From NCBI RefSeq assembly GCF_001941845.1, contig NZ_CP018870.1, positions 1,116,001 to 1,180,000 of the forward strand: a DNA stretch of 64,000 bases. The letters run 5' to 3'. Under the pieces are notes generated by a model. The model was given only the letters and a program-made list of their open reading frames with translations. It did not search any database and was not told where the DNA came from. Shown here in pieces: positions 8,189 through 16,406 of the stretch. The position numbers and the translations under genes were made by a program. How positions within the stretch are numbered: the stretch's first letter is position 1; the number at the start of each line of letters is the position of its first letter. Source of the DNA: Streptomyces sp. TN58 (GTDB taxonomy: Bacteria > Actinomycetota > Actinomycetes > Streptomycetales > Streptomycetaceae).

Positions 8189-8635
8189 ATGACCGATTAT
8201 TCCCCTGATGCCACCGACTGGCGGATCCTCGGCGCCCTCCAGCGGGACGGCCGCGCCAGCTTCACCGACCTCGCCCGCTCCGTCTCCATGTCCGCGAGCG
8301 CCGTCACCGAGCGCGTGCGCAGGCTGGAGGAGGCGGGGATCATCACCGGCTACACGGCCGTCGTCGACCCGGACAAGCTCGGCAAGTCGATCCTCGCCCT
8401 GGTGCGGCTGCGCTATCCGCACGGCAACTACAAGCCGTTCCACGACTTCCTGGAGGCCACCCCGGAGATCCTGGAGGCGCATCACGTCACGGGCGACGAC
8501 TGCTTCGTCCTGAAGGTCGCCACGCGCTCGATGGGACACCTGGAGGAGGTCACCGGCCGGATCGCGGGGCTCGGCCCGGTGACGACGAGCATCGTCTACT
8601 CCTCGCCGCTGCCCCGCCGCCCGCTCAGTCCGTGA
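8189..8635 (+). CDS. Lrp/AsnC-family transcriptional regulator
   Basis: Regulator of 148 residues. The N-terminal helix-turn-helix reads DWRILGALQRDGRASFTDLARSV. It is followed by SASAVTERVRRLEEAGIITGY, the AsnC signature. The C-terminal RAM effector-binding domain includes HHVTGDDCFVLKV. The neighbouring divergent rhodanese gene is the most likely target, perhaps in response to a sulfur-containing amino acid; that is inference. Its last 11 bases overlap the convergent 3' end of sbcC. Confidence 0.92.
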   Translation: MTDYSPDATDWRILGALQRDGRASFTDLARSVSMSASAVTERVRRLEEAGIITGYTAVVDPDKLGKSILALVRLRYPHGNYKPFHDFLEATPEILEAHHVTGDDCFVLKVATRSMGHLEEVTGRIAGLGPVTTSIVYSSPLPRRPLSP

Positions 8636-11600
8636 CGGCCGCCGTGCGGTGGCGCACGACGGAGCCGCCGCGCTGCTTGACGATCTCCAGCTGGGCCTGG
8701 ACGCGGGTCCGCAGGTCGGCGACGTGGCTGACGATGCCGACGCTCCGGTCCCGCTCACGCAGCGAGTCCAGGACGTCGAGGACCTCGTCCAGCGCCTGGT
8801 CGTCGAGGCTGCCGAAACCCTCGTCGATGAAGAGGGTGTCCAGGCGCGTACCGCCCGCCTCGTCGGTGACCACGTCGGCGAGGCCCAGCGCGAGGGCGAG
8901 CGAGGCGAAGAAGGTCTCGCCGCCCGACAGGGTCGCGGTGTCCCGCTCGACGCCCGTCCACGCGTCGACCACGTGCAGACCGAGGCCGGAGCGCCCCCGC
9001 CCGCCCGCCCTCGCGTCGGAGTGCACCAGGGTGTAGCGGCCGCCGGACATGCGCAGCAGCCGTACGGTCGCGGCGGCGGCCACCTGCTCCAGCCGGGCTG
9101 CCAGTACGTAGGCCTCCAGGCGCATCTTGCGCTCGTTGTCGGCGGAGGTGCCGGCGGTCAGTGCGGCCAGCCGGGCCACCCGGTCGTAGGCCTCGCGCAG
9201 CGGGCCGAGCGCGCGCAGTTCCTGCTCCATCTGCCGGGAGAGCCGGTCCAGTTCGGCGCAGCGGACCCGGGCCGCGTCACAGGCGGAGCCTGCCGTACGG
9301 AGCTTCGCCGCGGCCCGGGCCGCGTAGGCCTCTGCGGCTTCGGGCGCGGCAGGGGGCAGTGCAGCGGCCTCGGCGGCGTCGGTCTCGCCGAGGCGGTCCG
9401 CCAGCAGGGCCTCCTCAGCCTGCCAGGCGTCCGCACGGTGCTGGAGCGCGGTGCGTTCGTACTCGGGGAGGACGGCGCCTGCGGCGGCCTCGACGGTGTC
9501 GAAACCGGCCTTGAAGGCGGCGTCGGCGAGCTGGGCGTCGGCCTCCTTCAGGCGGGCGGCGGCCGTCTCCGCGCGGCGCAGGCAGACGGCGGCCCCGGCG
9601 ACCGTCCTGACCCGGTCCTCCAGGATCCGGGCGCGGGCCGCGACGGTGGGCGCGCCCCGCCGCACCAAGGTGAGTTCGGCCTCCAGGGAGGCCTGTTCAC
9701 GCTCCAGGGCCTCGCGGCGGGAGGCCCTGGCAGCGGCCCTGGTCTCGGCTTCGAGCCGGTCGGCGCTGCGCGCGGCGTGTTCCCGCTCGGCCCGGGCCAG
9801 CTGTTCACGGGCGGCGTGCAGGCCGGCGGCGGCGGCGTGGGCGGCGGCGTGCCGGGTGGTCAGGTCGGCGGTCAGGGACAGTAGTTCGGCGGTGGTGGAC
9901 TCGCCCGCGGCGGCCGCGGCCTCGGCGCGGGCCTCCCGGGCGGCGGCGAGCCGGCGTTCGACGGCGGCCCGGGCCTCCTCCGCCTGTTCGAAGACGGCGT
10001 GGGCGGCGTCCTCGGCGGCCCGGTCCACATGGCCGGGGGCGGGGCGGGCCGGAGCCGGGTGTTCCGCGGATCCGCAGACGCCGCAGGCCTCTCCGGCCAC
10101 CAGGGCTTCGGCGAGTTCGGCGGCGATGCCGCGCAGCCGGGCCTCCTTGAGCTCCAGCCAGCGTTCACGCGCGCCGGCCGACTCCTCGCGCAGGTCGAGC
10201 AGTTCGCCCTCGGCGCGTTCGGCGTCGGCGGCGAACTCGTCCCGCCTGCGGGCGGCGTTCAGGTTCATCCTGGCCGGTTCCAGCCGACCCGCGAGCTGCT
10301 CGGCCAGGGTGGCGGCCTGCTGGGCGGCGTCCACCCGCTCCTGGAGGGCGGTACGGGTCTCCTCCCAGCGCCCCAGCCACTCGGCGGCCTCCTGGTGCTG
10401 CTCCTCGGCGGCCCGGGACTCCCGTTCCAGGTCGGCCCGTTCGCGGCCGATGTCGGCGCTGCGCTGCTCGACGCGGTGGGCGGCGCCGAGCGCGCCGAGT
10501 TCCTCGCGCAGCTGCTGCTCGACGGCGGCCAGCTGTTCGGTGCCCGCCTCCCGCAGCGGGGGCGGCAGTTCCGCCCGCGCCGCCGCCTCGGCGTGCGCGG
10601 CGGCGAGGTGCGCCGCGGAGGCCGCGCCGCGCAGCTCCAGGGCGGGGGCCACCAGCGCTCCGCGCCGGGCCCCGTCCAGGAGGTCGCGTACCCGGGCGCG
10701 TTCCGGCTCCGCCTTGGCGAGCAGGGCGGCCCTGCGGACGGTCTCGGCGTGCCGGCGCTGGAGCCGGTCGAGTTCCCTCGCGTCCTCGGCGGCCCGGCGG
10801 GCGGCGGCGTGCCGGCTCTCGACGGCGGCGAGCGCGTACTCGGCGACGTCGAGCCGTTCGCGGGCGGAGCAGCGGGCGACGGCCGCCCAGGCGCGGACCG
10901 CCTGCGCCAGCCCCGGGTCTCCCGGCTGGTGTCCGGGGAGCGGCCAGGCCCGCAGGTCGGGGCTGTCCCCGGCGGCCTGGGCGAGCCGCTGGGCGGTGTG
11001 GAGCACCTTCTCGTCGCCGGCCCGGACCCTGGCCTCCGCTGCCCGGCGGCGTTCCCCGAGCAGCGCCTCGACGGCGGCGAAGCGGCGGGTGTCGAAGAGC
11101 CGGCCGAGGAGTCGGCCGCGGGCCGCCTCGTCGGCGCGCAGGAACCGCGCGAACTCCCCCTGCGGCAGCAGCACGACCTGGCAGAACTGCTCACGGCTCA
11201 TGCCGAGCAGCTGCTCGATCTCCTCGCCGATCTCCTGGTGGGAGCGGCTGAGGGCCTCCCAGCCCTCGCCGGTGTGCTCGCGCAGGAAGCTCTGGGCCTT
11301 GTCCTTGGTGGTGCCCGTGCCGCGCTTCTTCGGACGCTCCTGTTCGGGACGGCGGGTGATCTCCAGGCGGCGGCCGCCCGCGGTGAGTTCGAGGGTGACC
11401 TCGGTGGGGGTGCCGGCGGTGGCGTGGTCGCTGCGCAGGCTGGTGCCGGGGGCCTGGCGGGGGCCGGGCACCGATCCGTAGAGGGCGTAGCAGACGGCGT
11501 CGAGTACGGAGGTCTTCCCGGCTCCCGTGGGGCCGTGCAGCAGGAAGATCCCGGCGCCGGACAGGGCGTCGAAGTCGATCTCCTGGGGCTCGGCGAACGG

Positions 11601-11636
11601 TCCGAAGGCGGTGACGGCCAGCCTGTGCAGCCTCAT
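8625..11636 (-). CDS. sbcC: Exonuclease subunit SbcC (SMC/Rad50-like ATPase)
   Basis: Large subunit of the SbcCD nuclease, which opens hairpins and processes double-strand ends. It has 1003 residues. Walker A GPTGAGKTS lies near residue 35. Long Ala/Glu/Arg-rich coiled coils flank the zinc hook CGVC near residue 517. The ABC signature LSGGETFFASLALALGLAD is near 902 and Walker B LDTLFIDEGFGSLDD near 935. The start at 11636 is fixed by an ATGA overlap with the stop of sbcD, so the two are translationally coupled. A longer open frame upstream only runs through sbcD. Its 3' end overlaps the convergent AsnC gene by 11 bases. Confidence 0.96.
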   Translation of the reverse strand: MRLHRLAVTAFGPFAEPQEIDFDALSGAGIFLLHGPTGAGKTSVLDAVCYALYGSVPGPRQAPGTSLRSDHATAGTPTEVTLELTAGGRRLEITRRPEQERPKKRGTGTTKDKAQSFLREHTGEGWEALSRSHQEIGEEIEQLLGMSREQFCQVVLLPQGEFARFLRADEAARGRLLGRLFDTRRFAAVEALLGERRRAAEARVRAGDEKVLHTAQRLAQAAGDSPDLRAWPLPGHQPGDPGLAQAVRAWAAVARCSARERLDVAEYALAAVESRHAAARRAAEDARELDRLQRRHAETVRRAALLAKAEPERARVRDLLDGARRGALVAPALELRGAASAAHLAAAHAEAAARAELPPPLREAGTEQLAAVEQQLREELGALGAAHRVEQRSADIGRERADLERESRAAEEQHQEAAEWLGRWEETRTALQERVDAAQQAATLAEQLAGRLEPARMNLNAARRRDEFAADAERAEGELLDLREESAGARERWLELKEARLRGIAAELAEALVAGEACGVCGSAEHPAPARPAPGHVDRAAEDAAHAVFEQAEEARAAVERRLAAAREARAEAAAAAGESTTAELLSLTADLTTRHAAAHAAAAGLHAAREQLARAEREHAARSADRLEAETRAAARASRREALEREQASLEAELTLVRRGAPTVAARARILEDRVRTVAGAAVCLRRAETAAARLKEADAQLADAAFKAGFDTVEAAAGAVLPEYERTALQHRADAWQAEEALLADRLGETDAAEAAALPPAAPEAAEAYAARAAAKLRTAGSACDAARVRCAELDRLSRQMEQELRALGPLREAYDRVARLAALTAGTSADNERKMRLEAYVLAARLEQVAAAATVRLLRMSGGRYTLVHSDARAGGRGRSGLGLHVVDAWTGVERDTATLSGGETFFASLALALGLADVVTDEAGGTRLDTLFIDEGFGSLDDQALDEVLDVLDSLRERDRSVGIVSHVADLRTRVQAQLEIVKQRGGSVVRHRTAAVTD

Positions 11637-12802
11637 CGGCGGTTCTCCCGGCAGCTGTCGTCGGCGCGTACGTCGTCGAAGGCGCCTTGCAGGACGGCCC
11701 GTTCGGCTTCGTCGGGGAGGCCTCCGCCGCGTACGTGGGCGACGAAGTCCTCGGCGATCTGCTGGTCGGTGCGGCCGCGCAGGCGCTGTGCGTAGGAGGC
11801 GCCGGTCTCCTCGCGGCGGCCCTCGGGGTCGAAGGTGAGGGTGAGGGTGTGCGGGAAGCGTGCGGCGAGGCGGGCCATGGGGTCGTCGGGGCGGACCGGG
11901 TCGGTGAGGGTGGCCTCCACCCAGGAGTCCTCGTGCACGGCGTACGCGGGGTCGTCGAGGAGGTCGTCGATCCGTCCGCGCAGCCTCGCGAGGGGGCGCG
12001 GTACGGGGGTGTCGACGCGCTCGGCGCGGCTGATCTCTCCCGCTGGGCCGAGTTCGATCAGCCACATGGTCTTGCGGTGGTCGGCTTCGGAGAAGGAGTA
12101 GGCCAGCGGGGAACCTGAGTAGCGGACCCGTTCGTTGATCGTCTGGCAGCCGTGGAGGTGGCCGAGGGCGGCGTAGTCCACCCCGTCGAAGACGGAGGCC
12201 GGCACGGCTTCGACGCCGCCGACGCTGATGTCGCGCTCGCTGTCGCTGGCCTGCCCGCCGGTGACGAAGGCGTGTGCCAGGACCACGGAGCGGGTGCCGT
12301 GCGGGCGGGTGGCGAGGTCGGCCCGGATCCGGTCCATGGCCGCGCCCAGGACCGCCTCGTGGCTGACCTTCGGCGTGCTGAACTGGTCCTTGACCAGGGC
12401 CGGCTCCAGGTACGGCAGCCCGTAGAGGGCCACGTCGCCGTGGGCGTCGGCGAGCACGACCGGATCGGCGCAGCCGGCCGGGTCGGTCCGCAGGTGGATC
12501 CCGGCGCGGCCGATCAGCCCGGCGCCGACCCCGAGGCGGCGCGCGGAGTCGTGGTTGCCGGAGATCATGACGGTGGGCACGCCGAGGTCGGCGAGCCGGT
12601 GCAGGGCCCGGTCGTACAGCTCGACCGCCGGCAGCGGGGGCACGGCGCGGTCGTAGACGTCGCCGGCGACGAGGACGGCGTCGACCTCGTGGGTGCGGAC
12701 CGTCTCGACGAGGTGGTCCACGAAGGCCGCCTGGGCGCCGAGCAGGTTCACCCGGTGGAAGGCCCGGCCGAGGTGCCAGTCGGAGGTGTGCAGGAACTTC
12801 AC
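11633..12802 (-). CDS. sbcD: Exonuclease subunit SbcD (Mre11-like nuclease)
   Basis: Catalytic subunit of SbcCD, 389 residues. It shows the calcineurin-like metallophosphoesterase motifs in order: SDWHLG (7-12), GDVYDR (about 47), GNHD (about 82), LAHAF (about 176) and GHLHG (about 212). These residues hold the two catalytic metal ions. The C-terminal part is the capping and DNA-binding region. It is the first gene of the sbcD-sbcC pair and ends in a four-base overlap with sbcC. Confidence 0.96.
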   Translation of the reverse strand: MKFLHTSDWHLGRAFHRVNLLGAQAAFVDHLVETVRTHEVDAVLVAGDVYDRAVPPLPAVELYDRALHRLADLGVPTVMISGNHDSARRLGVGAGLIGRAGIHLRTDPAGCADPVVLADAHGDVALYGLPYLEPALVKDQFSTPKVSHEAVLGAAMDRIRADLATRPHGTRSVVLAHAFVTGGQASDSERDISVGGVEAVPASVFDGVDYAALGHLHGCQTINERVRYSGSPLAYSFSEADHRKTMWLIELGPAGEISRAERVDTPVPRPLARLRGRIDDLLDDPAYAVHEDSWVEATLTDPVRPDDPMARLAARFPHTLTLTFDPEGRREETGASYAQRLRGRTDQQIAEDFVAHVRGGGLPDEAERAVLQGAFDDVRADDSCRENRR

Positions 12803-12886
12803 TGGCCGGCCCCGCCGCGCATGCCGTCTCCCCCTGGTCGTCTCCGGTCGCTGGACCCCACTACGCTAACCCGTCCCCGGGGGCGC

Positions 12887-13513
12887 TCAGGGCGCGTACG
12901 TCTCACCGCCCAGGGTGAGCCGGGCCGTACCGGCCGTGCTGTCGGCCAGCCAGGCCTCGAAGGCGGGCAGGTCCGCCTCGGGTAGGGCGACCTCGATCTC
13001 CACGGCGGCCCCGTAACGCAGGTCCACCACGGTGCGGCCGGTGGAGCGCAGGTCGTTCTGCGTCTTGCCGGCCCGCTGGTGGTCGACGGTGACGGTGGCC
13101 AGGCGGTAGCGCCGCCGGGTGACGGTTCCGAGTTCGTCGAGGGCCTCGCCGACGACTCCGCCGTAGGCGCGGATCAGCCCTCCGGCGCCGAGCTTCACGC
13201 CGCCGTAGTAGCGGGTGACGACGGCCACGGCGTAGCGGACGTCCCGGCGCATGAGCATCTGCAGCATGGGCACCCCGGCGGTGCCTCCGGGCTCCCCGTC
13301 GTCGCTGGCCTTCTGGACGGCGGCGTCGGCGCCGATGACGTAGGCGTAGCAGTTGTGCGTGGCGGTGGGGTGCTCCTTGCGGATGCGCGCGACGAAGTCC
13401 TGCGCCTCCTGCTCGGTCGCGGCGGGCGCGAGGGAACACAGGAAGCGCGAGCGGTTGATCTCCGACTCGTGCGCGCCCTCACGGGCCACCGTCACGTACT
13501 GGTCTGCCTTCAC
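12887..13513 (-). CDS. YigZ/IMPACT family protein
   Basis: Protein of 208 residues of the UPF0029/IMPACT family. The diagnostic core is ATHNCYAYVIG, then SDDGEPGGTAGVPML and VVTRYYGGVKLGAGGLIRAYGG. A C-terminal ferredoxin-like domain follows. Members resemble the translation regulator IMPACT and E. coli YigZ; their bacterial role is not settled. The gene stands alone, 84 bases upstream of sbcD on the same strand. Confidence 0.93.
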   Translation of the reverse strand: MKADQYVTVAREGAHESEINRSRFLCSLAPAATEQEAQDFVARIRKEHPTATHNCYAYVIGADAAVQKASDDGEPGGTAGVPMLQMLMRRDVRYAVAVVTRYYGGVKLGAGGLIRAYGGVVGEALDELGTVTRRRYRLATVTVDHQRAGKTQNDLRSTGRTVVDLRYGAAVEIEVALPEADLPAFEAWLADSTAGTARLTLGGETYAP

Positions 13514-13624
13514 CGCTCCACCCTAGTCCGCGTCCGCGAGGGGAATCCGGCGCGGGGTGTTTCGGTTGACGCGGCTGAGCGTAAGCGGCAGACGACGGAA
13601 CGAAGCATCATCAGGAGGCGGCGC

Positions 13625-14029
13625 GTGTACGGCGATCCGGCAACCATCCGCAAGATCCTCACCGAGCTCGGTGACACCTGGGCCGTGGTGGGCCTGTCGA
13701 ACAACAGGGACCGGGCCGCCTACGGCGTGGCCCGCGTGCTCCAGCGGTTCGGCAAGCGCGTGGTCCCCGTACATCCCAAGGCCGAGACCGTGCACGGGGA
13801 GCCTGGGTACACCTCGCTGGAGGCGATCCCGTTCAAGGTGGACGTGGTGGACGTCTTCGTGAACAGCCACCTGGCCGGGGCGGTCGCCGACCAGGCGGTC
13901 GCCGTCGGCGCCGAGGCGGTCTGGTTCCAGCTCGGCGTGGTCGACGAGGCCGCCTACGAGCGGACCCGTGAGGCCGGGCTGGCAATGGTCATGGACCGCT
14001 GCCCGGCGATCGAGATCCCCGCGCTGTAG
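13625..14029 (+). CDS. CoA-binding domain protein
   Basis: Small Rossmann-fold protein of 134 residues of the CoA_binding type. Motifs are WAVVGLSNNRDRAAYGVARVL, then VVPVHPKAE, VDVFVNSHLAG and VWFQLGVVDEAAYE. The GTG at 13625 follows AGGAGG (13613-13618) by six bases. An upstream open frame exists but has no initiation signal. Stand-alone proteins of this type resemble the CoA-binding part of succinyl-CoA synthetase; their function is unknown. Confidence 0.9.
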   Translation: MYGDPATIRKILTELGDTWAVVGLSNNRDRAAYGVARVLQRFGKRVVPVHPKAETVHGEPGYTSLEAIPFKVDVVDVFVNSHLAGAVADQAVAVGAEAVWFQLGVVDEAAYERTREAGLAMVMDRCPAIEIPAL

Positions 14030-14060
14030 CGGCGGCCCGGCCCCGAGGTGGGGCTGGGGG

Positions 14061-14909
14061 CTACTTGTCGGCCTCGGCGCGGCCGGCCTCCGCGAGCCCG
14101 GCCTTCACCAGGTCGGGCTCCACCAGGTCGGCCTGCACGAGTGGGGCCCCTGCCCGTTCGACCTCGGCCGGCTCGGCCTCCGTGAGCGCGGCCAGCCCCC
14201 GCAGCTGCTCCGGCGTCATGCCGTCCGGGATCGGCACGGGCGCCGGGGTCCGCAGCGGCGGCTGCCACCCCGTCTCCGGGGTCCAGCGCCGTACGATGCG
14301 CGCCGGCGCCCCCGCCACCACGGCATGGTCGGGGACCTCGCCCCGCACGACGGAACCCGCGGCCACCACCACGTTGCGGCCCAGCCGCGCCCCCGGCAGG
14401 ATCACCGCGCCCGTGCCGAGCCAGCATCCGGGGCCGATCTCCACCGGGGCGCTGCGCGGCCACTGCCGGCCGATGGGCTCGTGCGGGTCGTCGTAGCTGT
14501 GGTTGGTGGACGTGATGTAGACACCGGGTCCGCAGAAGGTGTTCGAGCCGATCTCGATGCGGGCGTCGGCGATGACGTGGCTGTCCCGCCCGATGACGAC
14601 CCCGTCCCCGAGCACCAGCATCGGCTCCGCGCCGAGGTCGAGGCCCGGCATCATCCCGGCGGTGAGGGTGACCTGCTCGCCGATGATGCAGTGCCCGCCG
14701 AGCCGGATCCACCGCTCGCCGAAGACCGTGCCCTGCGGGAAGGCGAGCCGGGTGCCGTCCCCGATCGCGCCGAAGCGCAGCCGGCCCGGGGCCTGCGCGG
14801 TCACCGCGCCGGCCTGCTGCATCCAGCGCCAGCCGGTGTGGACCACACGGCTCGCCAGCCGGCGGCGCAGGACCGCCACGGATGAGAACGTGTTCTTTTT
14901 CTTGGGCAC
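14061..14909 (-). CDS. Left-handed beta-helix acyltransferase
   Basis: LacA/NodL/CysE-type acyltransferase of 282 residues. Hexapeptide repeats run from about residue 75 to 205 (for example VLGDGVVIGRDSHVIADARIEI, then GTGAVILPGARLGRNVVVAAG), and the catalytic-type His lies in TSTNHSYDD. The family transfers acetyl groups from acetyl-CoA to sugars or similar acceptors. After VAGAPARIVRRW there is an unusual extension ending in an internally repetitive acidic stretch (QADLVEPDLVKAGLAEAG). The N-terminus is basic (MPKKKN). The acceptor is unknown. Confidence 0.88.
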   Translation of the reverse strand: MPKKKNTFSSVAVLRRRLASRVVHTGWRWMQQAGAVTAQAPGRLRFGAIGDGTRLAFPQGTVFGERWIRLGGHCIIGEQVTLTAGMMPGLDLGAEPMLVLGDGVVIGRDSHVIADARIEIGSNTFCGPGVYITSTNHSYDDPHEPIGRQWPRSAPVEIGPGCWLGTGAVILPGARLGRNVVVAAGSVVRGEVPDHAVVAGAPARIVRRWTPETGWQPPLRTPAPVPIPDGMTPEQLRGLAALTEAEPAEVERAGAPLVQADLVEPDLVKAGLAEAGRAEADK

Positions 14910-15047
14910 CCGGCCACGGTAGTGCGCCCGGCGGCGGCCGTCCGGACCACGGCCCTGTGATCTTCACCCCATCGCCGGAACGGCGGGCGGCGTGGCCTAC
15001 CGTGCTGTTGGCGCGGCAACCGGACGACCGACCAGAGGGAAGCGAAC

Positions 15048-15587
15048 ATGACGCATCAGACGGCCCAGGCACTCGTTGCGGGTGTCGGTGGCAAGCACCC
15101 GGACATCGACCCCACCGCGTTCACCGCGCCCACCTCGGTCGTGGTCGGTGAGGTCACCGTCGCCGCCGGCGCGAGCGTCTGGTACTCGGCGGTGCTGCGC
15201 GCCGACTGCGGGCCGATCACGCTCGGCGCCGACAGCAACGTGCAGGACAACTGCACGCTCCACGTCGACCCCGGCTTCCCCCTGTCCGTCGGCGAGCGCG
15301 TCTCCATCGGCCACAACGCCGTCGTGCACGGCTGCACCGTCGAGGACGACTGCCTCATCGGCATGGGCGCCACCGTCCTGAACGGCGCGGTGATCGGCGC
15401 CGGTTCCCTCGTGGCCGCGCAGGCGCTGGTCCCGCAGGGCATGGTGGTCCCGCCCGGCTCACTGGTCGCGGGCGTCCCCGCGAAGGTCCGGCGCGAGCTC
15501 ACCGACGAGGAGCGCGAGGGCATCAGGGTCAACGCCCAGATGTACGCGGAGCTGGCGAAGCAGCACCGCGCCTCGGTCACGCCCTGA
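15048..15587 (+). CDS. Gamma-type carbonic anhydrase family protein
   Basis: Left-handed beta-helix protein of 179 residues. It has the gamma-carbonic-anhydrase pattern: SVWYSAVLRADCGPI, QDNCTLHVD, GHNAVVHGCTV and GMGATVLNGAVIG. The His residues of LHVD, GHNAVVHG and nearby turns would hold the metal ion at the trimer interface. GAGGGA-type ribosome site precedes the ATG. Many members have no measured carbonic anhydrase activity (YrdA, PaaY), so activity is not certain. It stands alone, divergent from the acyltransferase. Confidence 0.9.
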   Translation: MTHQTAQALVAGVGGKHPDIDPTAFTAPTSVVVGEVTVAAGASVWYSAVLRADCGPITLGADSNVQDNCTLHVDPGFPLSVGERVSIGHNAVVHGCTVEDDCLIGMGATVLNGAVIGAGSLVAAQALVPQGMVVPPGSLVAGVPAKVRRELTDEEREGIRVNAQMYAELAKQHRASVTP

Positions 15588-15620
15588 TTCCCGGCGCCGG
15601 TCCCGGCGGCCAGGAGCGTG

Positions 15621-15670
15621 CGGGCGGCGTGGGCCGCCCGGCGCCGTCCGCTCCGGCGCCGTCCGCTCCG
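15621..15670. terminator. Hairpin followed by a 15-bp tandem repeat
   Basis: An 8-bp stem CGGGCGGC/GCCGCCCG (15621-15640) lies between the convergent beta-helix and DedA genes. It is followed by two perfect copies of GCGCCGTCCGCTCCG at 15641-15655 and 15656-15670. The hairpin is a plausible terminator; the repeat has no known role. Confidence 0.5.
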
Positions 15671-15676
15671 GCCCCG

Positions 15677-16348
15677 TCACTCACCGACCGTGGCGTGGGC
15701 CGCCGGCTGCGCGGGGATCCCCCCGCCGGCCGCGCCGACGGCCTCCGCCGCCTTCTTCATCCGGCTGCGCACCACCAGCGTCACGACGATCCCGAACACC
15801 ACCGCGAGACCCAGGGCCAGCCAGGAGAACCGCTTCAGCCAGGGCTCCGCGACGATGCCGACCGAGTAGATGACGGCGGTGGTTCCGCCCGCCCAGAGGA
15901 TTCCGCCGAGGACGTTGGCGACGAGGAACCGCCAGTACGGCATGTGCAGCACGCCCGCGAGGGGCCCCGCGAAGATCCGCAGCAGCGCCACGAACCGGCC
16001 GAAGAAGACGGCCCACATGCCCCACTTCTCGAAGGAGCGCTCCGCCAGTGCGACCTGCTGGGGACCGAAGTGCTTGGGGAAGCGCCGGCCCAGCCGCTCC
16101 AGCAGCGGCTTGCCGCCCCGGCGTCCGATGGCGTAGCCGATCGAGTCGCCCACGATCGCGCCGGTGATCGCGCACAGCCCCAGGACGACGGGGTCGATCT
16201 CCCCGTGCTGCGAGGCCAGCAGTGCCGAGCTCACCAGGATGATCTCGCCCGGCAGCGGGATGCCAAGGCTCTCCAGGCCGATGACCAGGCCCACCAGGAG
16301 ATAGATGCTGACCGCCGGAATCGTCTCCAGCCATTCCTGGATGTGCAC
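15677..16348 (-). CDS. DedA family membrane protein
   Basis: Polytopic inner-membrane protein of 223 residues. It has the DedA hallmarks ESLGIPLPGEIIL near the N-terminus, GDSIGYAIGRRGG, and FGRFVALLRIFAGPLAGVLHMPYWRF, the Arg-rich re-entrant motif. DedA proteins are undecaprenyl-phosphate or phospholipid translocases that help cell-envelope homeostasis. The cytoplasmic tail is short and basic. A TVP38 protein of the same superfamily and uppP lie about 11 kb downstream. Confidence 0.93.
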   Translation of the reverse strand: MHIQEWLETIPAVSIYLLVGLVIGLESLGIPLPGEIILVSSALLASQHGEIDPVVLGLCAITGAIVGDSIGYAIGRRGGKPLLERLGRRFPKHFGPQQVALAERSFEKWGMWAVFFGRFVALLRIFAGPLAGVLHMPYWRFLVANVLGGILWAGGTTAVIYSVGIVAEPWLKRFSWLALGLAVVFGIVVTLVVRSRMKKAAEAVGAAGGGIPAQPAAHATVGE

Positions 16349-16406
16349 CGGTGCGTCCTTCCGAGTCGTCCCCGGCGCGCCCCCTGTGACACGCCGAACG
16401 GGCAGC

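Noticed and set aside
9451..11795. Plus-strand Ser/Ala/Arg-rich and Gly/Val-rich open frames over sbcC
   Set aside because: They are antisense to sbcC, whose Walker, hook and signature motifs are certain.
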